From Fulvivirga ulvae (GTDB lineage: Bacteria > Bacteroidota > Bacteroidia > Cytophagales > Cyclobacteriaceae): a stretch of DNA of 64,000 nucleotides. The DNA lies in contig NZ_CP089981.1 in NCBI RefSeq assembly GCF_021389975.1, forward strand, positions 1,699,501 to 1,763,500, written 5' to 3'. Numbering within the stretch: position 1 is the stretch's first letter; the number at the start of each line of letters is the position of its first letter. Shown in pieces: positions 58,701-64,000 of this stretch. The notes under the pieces were generated by a model. The model had not been told where the DNA came from and ran no database searches. It was given only the letters and a program-made list of their open reading frames with translations. A program made the translations under genes and the position numbers.

Positions 58701-58919
58701 CAGTGCCACTCCTATCATCGTACAGATCATGGAGACCCTGTCTTCTGTTGCTATTCCTATAAAGCTATTTTGCGGCAGGTCGGCTTGTAAAAGAAATCTG
58801 GCAATCTTAATAGCCTTTTTATGTACCATTTCATATGTAAATACCCTGTCTCCTTGTTCCAGAGCGATAGCTTTTTTGTTCAGTTCCAAACGCTTGATCA
58901 GTTCTTGCTGAAAAGTCAT
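55797..58919 (-). CDS. NrpsB: A-PCP-C single-module NRPS (1040 aa)
   Basis: Adenylation domain at the N-terminus (core YFTSGSTGKPKS near 150, YGATETT near 293, A8 LLGRDDRQVKMRGIRIELEE near 400, A10 SNGKVDIKAL near 500), PCP (RIGGNSIS near 555) and a complete C-terminal condensation domain (ADTHHIVCDG near 725). The code by eye is DARHFSFMIK, which I cannot assign. The domain order means that this protein loads one residue and its C domain joins its chain to a residue on the next protein. Both NrpsC and NrpsE begin with an A domain behind a half-C remnant, so either could be the partner. It lies between the AsnB-like gene (77 bp) and the glycosyltransferase gene. Confidence 0.94.
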   Translation of the reverse strand: MTFQQELIKRLELNKKAIALEQGDRVFTYEMVHKKAIKIARFLLQADLPQNSFIGIATEDRVSMICTMIGVALARHVFVPIDTKMPASRFNSIIGDNDLAYLLFTSHGGFNTTALSESRADIQDVIAADQAEVDVFPTYEENDSLYMYFTSGSTGKPKSIVGRNDSLLQFILWEIGEFAIDENDRFSQLISPYFDAFLRDIFVPLFAGGTVCIPESQVPDPLNLLAWLDSKKVTAIHCVPSVFRIFNSNELREDQLSSLRYIFLSGERVMPSELKSWYEKKGEGTELVNFYGATETTMIRTFYRIKPEDTGKVRIPVGKAISGSQVLVLDESMKPCPALTPGDVYIVSEYFTKGYYQNEELNARNFITLESEEGKPLPAYKTGDRGEISADGNLDLLGRDDRQVKMRGIRIELEELENVALGSARVRSAIAIVVKQDLPEAEIRMYVELIESEDQGKEIEDLWQVLKAQLPEYMHPGLLIPLKSIPLLSNGKVDIKALEKIQPLKTESAEPSNETEAKLLAIWKTVLDEDNISVTDNFLRIGGNSISLMKLIGRIYREFGVRLTLGNALKNLTIRQQAGKVQELNQDSVFVISKVQSGARFPLSKNQERMFFEAESNTGISYNLPIAWTISEGVQIDKVEEVFNQIIERHEAFRTSFVFEDQKFWQLIHAPWEIEIETIEVKGGEPEVQQAAKNFVKPFQLENGKLLRVGLIQSDTSRVIIADTHHIVCDGMSQINLIRDFLTLYNNHALQPLNIQFKDYAVWENKFRESEEYAKSGLFWKQILNKKIPKSGFQPFYESEGESVGNHLEFFVSKDTIARLSKAYENDNVTAFSIIYSLYYLMLSSVTSQKDITIGINTLGRVQQEVLGIIGMFAKTLPVRFEIKEGMTFSQMVLEVHKLLTEVNEKQLFDLSDIKDDLIRSQMLDKGQQLFETMLVFQNLDFSGLKVADNSFTPFQLNTEVSKHPLSLFVYEQPENYLFRFEYSTSYFKEEEIQSLQSLVGQMLEVLEKEITPSLDILLDHSSPMTKEAKALGDEITFNL

Positions 58920-58996
58920 ACAGTTAAATTTTAAAATTAGGTTTTGTTACTTTAATGGGTACCGTTCGTGAGTCGTTTTGCAAGTCTATTGTACGG

Positions 58997-60862
58997 TCAG
59001 TGCTTCTTAAAAAATAGATCGAGCATAATACCAAATGTAATCACCACAATAAGGAGGTCATTTTCATACGGAGCATTTATGGTATAGCCTTTCTGACCAT
59101 ATTTCTTTTTTAGATGTTCTATCATATCAGGGTTGAAATACCCTTGTTTCTTAATCAGATCATAAGATAACAGGTCATTGATATACTCGATGTTCTGTTG
59201 TAGCAAAAAGGGACTCCCTGGGGCTATAAAGTGAAATTTTTCCCGGTCCAGAATCTCACGGGAAACATATTTACTTCCCATTTGTCGAAGTATATACTTT
59301 TCGGTAAAGTCACTCAGTTTTAAATCGGGGGGGATCTTCGTTGATAACTCTATGAGATCTTTATCCAAAAACGGATACCGAACTTCCACTGAGTTGGCCA
59401 TGCCCATTCTATCTCCGTGATCCGATACCAGATGATCGACTAACCGAAGTTTATAGTCAATGTATGCTCTTTTATGAAGAATATGCCTGTTATGTACTCG
59501 TTCCTTGTTCAACGGAAAGCCGTTCTTTAGACAATTTATTTTGTCAAAATTTTCGTTAACACCATCCGAATACAATGATCTTTTAATATCGTCAAACTCC
59601 AGGTAATTCCTCTCATACAGGAAATCTCTATCTCCCCAGAGAGATTCTCTAAGGGCTTTTTCAGATTCACAGGCTTCCGTTGAAACCAGCTTCTCTTCTC
59701 TCATTTTATCAAACCTGTACCCAACATACCCTGCAAAAAACTCATCTGCCCCTTCACCGGATAGAATTACCTTTATATTTTTATTTCTCACACTTTCCGA
59801 CAGAGATAGTGATGCCGTATTATATGTTTCTTTTATAGGGCACTCACTATGATAGATCGACTTAATTAGCCGATCACTAATATCTTCATATTGAAACACC
59901 TTTTGATTCAGGTTCATATTGTTTTCGCTGGCTACCAATTTCTGGTAGTAAGACTCTGAATACAGCGGGTCTGTAAAATCAATAGAAAATGCCTCCTTTA
60001 TTGAATCAGGATAGTTGCGATTGACCATGGAAGCAATCATGGAGGAATCTAAACCTCCACTAAGGTAAACGGCCGAAGGCACATCGGCTCTAAGTCTATA
60101 CTTCAATGATGTGTTGAAAACCTCCTCTATAGCTTCTATATATTCACTTTCCGGCTTCCCATCGGTCATCTGATCGAGTGTTGGGTAATCCAAATCCCAA
60201 TATTCATGTACACTAAGTTGACCTTGATTATCATAAATCAGGTAGTGTCCGTTCTCCAGGCTTTGGATGTTATCAAACATAGTTCGGGGGCTAATAAGCC
60301 CGGGAAAGGTCATAACCTGGTCCAGACCGGTTAAATCCACCGAGGAAGACACCTGCGGATGTTCAAGGATGGCTTTTATTTCGGAAGCAAAAATAAAATG
60401 TCCGTTTACCAATGTATAGAAAAATGGTATGATGCCTAAATGGTCTCTTGCACATATTAAGCGCCGTCTTTTTTTATCGTACAATGCAAAGGCAAACTGC
60501 CCGTTAAGCTTATTAATGAACTCCACTCCATGCTCTTCATATAAATGAACCAACACTTCCACATCCGTATCCGTTTTAAAGGCATGCCCTTTCTTCCAAA
60601 GTTCCTCCCGGAGTTCCACATAATTGAATATTTCTCCGTTGCAGATCAAAGTGACTGAATCATCTTCATTACTAATAGGTTGCATACCGTTATTAAGCCC
60701 AATGATGCTTAGTCGAGTAAATCCAAAAGCCAGGTTTTCATATAACATCACGTCTTGAGCATCTGGTCCCCTATGAATCAGCTTCTGATTCATTCTTTGA
60801 ATAATTTCCCTATCAGTAAGGGTTGTAGCAGTATTTTTTACAAATCCGCAAATTCCACACAT
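58997..60862 (-). CDS. asnB: AsnB-like glutamine-dependent asparagine synthetase/amidotransferase
   Basis: 621 residues. MCGICGF gives the N-terminal nucleophile Cys2 of a class II glutaminase, with GNGEIFNY-type CNGEIFNYVELRE and LVHLYEEHGVEF following. The synthetase domain carries the ATP PP-loop VYLSGGLDSS and SGEGADEFFAGY. Family enzymes turn Asp to Asn, but cluster-linked copies can amidate other carboxylates, including peptide products or amino-sugar precursors. Here it may supply Asn, perhaps for a D-Asn leader of the kind removed by ClbP/ZmaM-type peptidases, or convert a free carboxylate in the product to an amide. It sits between NrpsA (45 bp) and NrpsB (77 bp) in the same direction. 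Confidence 0.92.
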   Translation of the reverse strand: MCGICGFVKNTATTLTDREIIQRMNQKLIHRGPDAQDVMLYENLAFGFTRLSIIGLNNGMQPISNEDDSVTLICNGEIFNYVELREELWKKGHAFKTDTDVEVLVHLYEEHGVEFINKLNGQFAFALYDKKRRRLICARDHLGIIPFFYTLVNGHFIFASEIKAILEHPQVSSSVDLTGLDQVMTFPGLISPRTMFDNIQSLENGHYLIYDNQGQLSVHEYWDLDYPTLDQMTDGKPESEYIEAIEEVFNTSLKYRLRADVPSAVYLSGGLDSSMIASMVNRNYPDSIKEAFSIDFTDPLYSESYYQKLVASENNMNLNQKVFQYEDISDRLIKSIYHSECPIKETYNTASLSLSESVRNKNIKVILSGEGADEFFAGYVGYRFDKMREEKLVSTEACESEKALRESLWGDRDFLYERNYLEFDDIKRSLYSDGVNENFDKINCLKNGFPLNKERVHNRHILHKRAYIDYKLRLVDHLVSDHGDRMGMANSVEVRYPFLDKDLIELSTKIPPDLKLSDFTEKYILRQMGSKYVSREILDREKFHFIAPGSPFLLQQNIEYINDLLSYDLIKKQGYFNPDMIEHLKKKYGQKGYTINAPYENDLLIVVITFGIMLDLFFKKH

Positions 60863-60907
60863 ATGGTGATTGGTTTATTTTTTTGTTTGATAAATAATAC
60901 TGATCAA

Positions 60908-63900
60908 CTAGGCAACAGTTGCTTCAGTATTGATTTCGCTAATAGGCATTGTAGAGTCCCTAAGGGTTTCATTCACTAGTTTCAGGTATTGGTCGGCCAA
61001 TGCCTCAAGCACCTCTTTTTCAAACAGCTGAGACTGACCTATAAAGAATAGTTCCAATACCTCTTGCCTCGGTTGTGCCTCTATTTTAAAAGCATAGTCA
61101 GAGACTGTGTCTTGTGACAGTTTTAATGGCTTGAATGAAAGCTCTCCGACTTTTGATTCTTCAGTATAATAGTTGATGAATGTAAATTGTGTATTGGTCA
61201 GTCTTCCTCCTTCTATTTCGGTTTTTTCATTCAATTCACCTAGTAAATCATCATACTGATAGTCCTGATTATCAAAACTATCAAGAACGTTGGTCTTAAT
61301 AGTTTCTACAAAAGAGCTGAAACTTGTTTCCGGGTCTATATTAACCTTTAATGGGAGAACATTAATAAAGGTCCCCACCACTTTGAAAAGCTCTTGTTTA
61401 CTTCTACCCAAAGCATCTGTTTCAATAATGATGGTTCTCTCTCCCGATACTTTGTGAAGCAATAGAAAATAAACTGAAAGCAAATACATAAATTCGGAAA
61501 CCTCAGCTTTTGCACAGAACGATTTCATACTGCTATACTGATTTTTATCCAGAACCCGATCAAAAATCATAGCACTGTTATCCGAATCAACAGGTATTGA
61601 GTTATTTGCAGTAAATCCTAGCTGGGGAATATTTCCGCCCAGTTTTTCCAGCCAAAAAGCTCTTTGCTGCTGCAGTTGTTCCTTACGATCTTTCTGCCAT
61701 TGCGCATAATCTACATAGCGAACGGGAGGCGCTTCTACCGAAAGTCCCTGATATAACTTCATAAAGTCCGTCATGAGTGTATTCAATGCCACTCCGTCGC
61801 AGATAATATGGTGAATGTCGATGAGCAAAAAACTCTTCTCCTGACCTAACATTAGATTGAATCTTAGTAACACCCCCTGCTCCAAGTCAAAAGGCTTTAC
61901 AAATGCATAAAAGGCCTCAAACATGTTATACCCAGAACTTAAGTTATTTACCTCTAATGATATACGTGGCTCCTGCCTGATGTATTGCTGCACCACGCCA
62001 TCCTCATCCAGCTCAAAGTTAGTCCTTAGCCCGTCGTGTAGCAGAGTAAGTTCGGTTAGGGCTTTTTCAACTTTTACTGCGTCTATATCTCCTTCAATTT
62101 CATACGCCATCGGAATGTTGAACAGTGTACTGTCAAAATTCATCAGAGAATGAAAAAACAGTCTTTGCTGGGCTGAAGAGACCGGGTAAAACTCTCTGAC
62201 ACCACAATGAGGGATCTTATCACTATCTTCCCCTTTCTTACCTTCAATAAGTAGTGCCAGACTTTGCAACACACTGTGATTAAAAATAGACCTTAAGCTT
62301 AATTTGACTCCGAAAACATTCTGAATTTCTCCCATTAGGTAAACAGCCATAATGGAATGCCCTCCAAGAACAAAGAAATCATCCTGTTTACTTATATTTT
62401 CTTCTTCATGTTGGAGAAGTTTGCTGAAGATCTTTCTTAATGCTTTTTCAGCTTCAGTCAAAACTCCCTGATCTGAAGTATCTCTACTAAATGCATCTTG
62501 AGCTGTGGGTAATTTTTTCCGATTTACTTTTCCATTTTCAGTTACCGGGATTTCATCCAGGCGGAAATAAAAGCTTGGCAGCATATAAGCCGGAAGCTCC
62601 TGCAACAGAAATTCATTTAAATTTGCCTGGTCTATTTGGTTCTCTGAGACATAGTATGCACAAATATATTTATCATACTTACTTCTTGCACTGGCATGTA
62701 CTATCACTTGCCTTATATCCGGATGCTGCTGCAGCCTTCTTTCAATCTCGCCTAACTCTACACGGTATCCCCTGATTTTTACCTGAGAATCCTCCCTCCC
62801 CATAAACTCCAGGTTTCCATCAGGATACCAACGTGCCATATCACCTGTATGATAAAGCTTTTCTCCTTTGTAAAAAGGACTATCTATAAACCGGGAAGCA
62901 CTTAGCTCCGGCTCATTGAAGTAACAGGTTGCCAGACAATCGCCACCAATATACAAATGGCCCTTTACTCCGATAGGGCATAGATTTAAATCTTTATCCA
63001 GCACCAGATAGCGGGCATTTTGGATCGGTTTTCCATAAGGTATACTACTCCACTCTGGCAAAACTTTTTCTACTTCAAAGTAGTTAGACCAAATAGTAGC
63101 TTCGGTAGCACCCCCTAATCCTATGAAACGGTAATCGCTAAACAGAGACTTCATTTTAACCGGCATGGATAGAGGTATCCAGTCACCACTTGAAAAGGAA
63201 AGCCTTAGTTTGCTTTTTTGGAGATCCTCCTTAGGCATAACTTCAAAAAATGGTATTAACTGCTGCAGCATGGCAGGTGCCGAGTCCCAAAAGGTTACTC
63301 CTTCTGAAACCACTATGGATGCAAGCAGCTCTGGTGAGGCCAACTCTTCTTCATTGGCAATTCGTACGGTTGCTCCTTTGGCCAGACCTCCGAAAAGGTC
63401 GTATACAGAGAGATCAAAACTCACCGAACTTACCATAAAGATCACGTCATTTTGGTTGATGTTGTAAGTATTATTCACCCATTCGATCAGGTTAATCGCA
63501 GGGTGATGTTTTACAGCAACACCTTTAGGGTTTCCTGTTGATCCGGAGGTAAAGATTACATAGGCCAGATGATCACTGGTGGTAGTGCCGACAAGGTTCT
63601 CCGTGGCATAATGTGTGAAATCAATTTCATTCTCCTTGCCCTGATTGAGCTGGGTACCCTGAAAACCCTGCTTGGCATCGGGGTTTTCCAAAATGGTTTC
63701 AAGGCAAACTATCTCCTGATCGTCCAAATATCGTTCCCTAAACTCCTGCTGATCGGTAATTAAGATCCGGGATGCTACCGTATTTATTATAGTTGCTTTG
63801 CGATTCCATGGAAGATATGGTTCAACCGGAATATACTTTCCTCCACTTTTAAGTATCGCCAGCAAAGCAATAACCAGCTCTATGTCTCTTTTCATCACTA

Positions 63901-64000
63901 CTGTGACAGCATCTTCGGCTTCAACTCCCAAATCCCTGAGGTAGTTTGCCATTTGGTTGGAACGTTCATTTAGCCATTTATATGAATATGATTGTCCATT
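60908..64000 (-). CDS. NrpsA: A-PCP-C, 3' part of an NRPS running off the right edge
   Basis: The frame is open through base 64000, and the extra 16 codons past the first in-window ATG (63952) read SYKWLNERSNQ, a normal A-domain beginning. The real start is therefore outside the window. Visible: A domain (TSGSTGNPKGV, FIGLGGATEAT, A8 GREDSQVKIRGYRVELGEIE, A10 ENGKVNRKKL), PCP (LGGHSIMA), and C domain (DIHHIICDG). The code by eye is DLYDFSLIWK, near the cysteine code DLYNLSLIWK, and the GLGGATE form is typical of that subfamily. The following C domain has the normal HHxxxDG, not the DxxxxD of a heterocyclisation domain, so no thiazoline is predicted from this pair. It stops 45 bp before the AsnB-like gene. 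Confidence 0.93.
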   Translation of the reverse strand, partial: NGQSYSYKWLNERSNQMANYLRDLGVEAEDAVTVVMKRDIELVIALLAILKSGGKYIPVEPYLPWNRKATIINTVASRILITDQQEFRERYLDDQEIVCLETILENPDAKQGFQGTQLNQGKENEIDFTHYATENLVGTTTSDHLAYVIFTSGSTGNPKGVAVKHHPAINLIEWVNNTYNINQNDVIFMVSSVSFDLSVYDLFGGLAKGATVRIANEEELASPELLASIVVSEGVTFWDSAPAMLQQLIPFFEVMPKEDLQKSKLRLSFSSGDWIPLSMPVKMKSLFSDYRFIGLGGATEATIWSNYFEVEKVLPEWSSIPYGKPIQNARYLVLDKDLNLCPIGVKGHLYIGGDCLATCYFNEPELSASRFIDSPFYKGEKLYHTGDMARWYPDGNLEFMGREDSQVKIRGYRVELGEIERRLQQHPDIRQVIVHASARSKYDKYICAYYVSENQIDQANLNEFLLQELPAYMLPSFYFRLDEIPVTENGKVNRKKLPTAQDAFSRDTSDQGVLTEAEKALRKIFSKLLQHEEENISKQDDFFVLGGHSIMAVYLMGEIQNVFGVKLSLRSIFNHSVLQSLALLIEGKKGEDSDKIPHCGVREFYPVSSAQQRLFFHSLMNFDSTLFNIPMAYEIEGDIDAVKVEKALTELTLLHDGLRTNFELDEDGVVQQYIRQEPRISLEVNNLSSGYNMFEAFYAFVKPFDLEQGVLLRFNLMLGQEKSFLLIDIHHIICDGVALNTLMTDFMKLYQGLSVEAPPVRYVDYAQWQKDRKEQLQQQRAFWLEKLGGNIPQLGFTANNSIPVDSDNSAMIFDRVLDKNQYSSMKSFCAKAEVSEFMYLLSVYFLLLHKVSGERTIIIETDALGRSKQELFKVVGTFINVLPLKVNIDPETSFSSFVETIKTNVLDSFDNQDYQYDDLLGELNEKTEIEGGRLTNTQFTFINYYTEESKVGELSFKPLKLSQDTVSDYAFKIEAQPRQEVLELFFIGQSQLFEKEVLEALADQYLKLVNETLRDSTMPISEINTEATVA

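Noticed and set aside
60908..62200. Heterocyclisation (Cy) domain after the Cys-like A domain of NrpsA
   Set aside because: The active-site motif is HHIICDG, not the DxxxxD motif of Cy domains.
1..64000. tRNA, rRNA, CRISPR arrays, MbtH-like gene, intact transposase
   Set aside because: Looked for by eye on both strands and not found; an MbtH-like gene may lie outside the window.

Overview
The window most likely comes from a Bacteroidota genome (Cytophagales-like; genus not resolvable). Supporting signs are moderate-to-low GC, starts without obvious Shine-Dalgarno sequences, a periplasmic two-component-type propeller protein, a BglX-type GH3 enzyme, lipoprotein signals and a Bacteroidota-style tyrosine recombinase relic. 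No rRNA, tRNA or CRISPR array was seen.

Region 1 (1-4433): the N-terminal part of a propeller sensor gene (minus strand, running off the left edge) diverges from a beta-glucosidase/SMP-30 lipoprotein gene pair. Region 2 (4434-5440): no intact gene; short repeats, a frameshifted integrase tail and a hairpin. Region 3 (5443-10652, minus): a compact operon of copper-type oxidases (unknown protein, multicopper oxidase with one frameshift, DJ-1/PfpI protein, tyrosinase, stand-alone tyrosinase C-terminal domain, Cys-containing membrane protein). Region 4 (10860-12817): decayed genes (outer-membrane protein fragment, histidine kinase with an in-frame amber codon, type II thioesterase with two frameshifts).

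Region 5 (12116-64000, all minus, transcribed right to left) is one very large nonribosomal peptide synthetase (NRPS) cluster that continues past the right edge. In transcription order: NrpsA (A-PCP-C, partial), an AsnB-like amidotransferase, NrpsB (A-PCP-C), a UDP-sugar-type glycosyltransferase, a fatty acid desaturase, NrpsC (3977 aa, four modules), NrpsD (1881 aa, TubC docking-C-A-PCP-TE with a second A domain nested in the first), a beta-lactamase-like peptidase fused to a cyclic-peptide ABC exporter, a second serine hydrolase, NrpsE (3255 aa, three modules plus TE), a GH13 amylase, a GT5 glycogen-synthase-like enzyme, an unknown protein, a NodU/TobZ-type carbamoyltransferase, an SGNH-hydrolase-like protein and the broken type II thioesterase. 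NrpsA-E are local labels.

How it may work: NrpsC and NrpsE share nearly identical first three modules (co-linear duplicate of about 8.6 kb, constant spacing of 22,255 bp). Both could accept the chain from the C-terminal condensation domain of NrpsB. NrpsC hands on to NrpsD (Ser-type TE); NrpsE ends in its own TE with a Cys at the nucleophile position. I infer a forked assembly line giving a longer and a shorter peptide with a common front end, decorated by glycosyl, carbamoyl and possibly acyl groups and matured at export by the peptidase-ABC fusion (ClbP/ZmaM-like logic). The most unusual single feature is the A domain nested between motifs A8 and A9 of another A domain in NrpsD.
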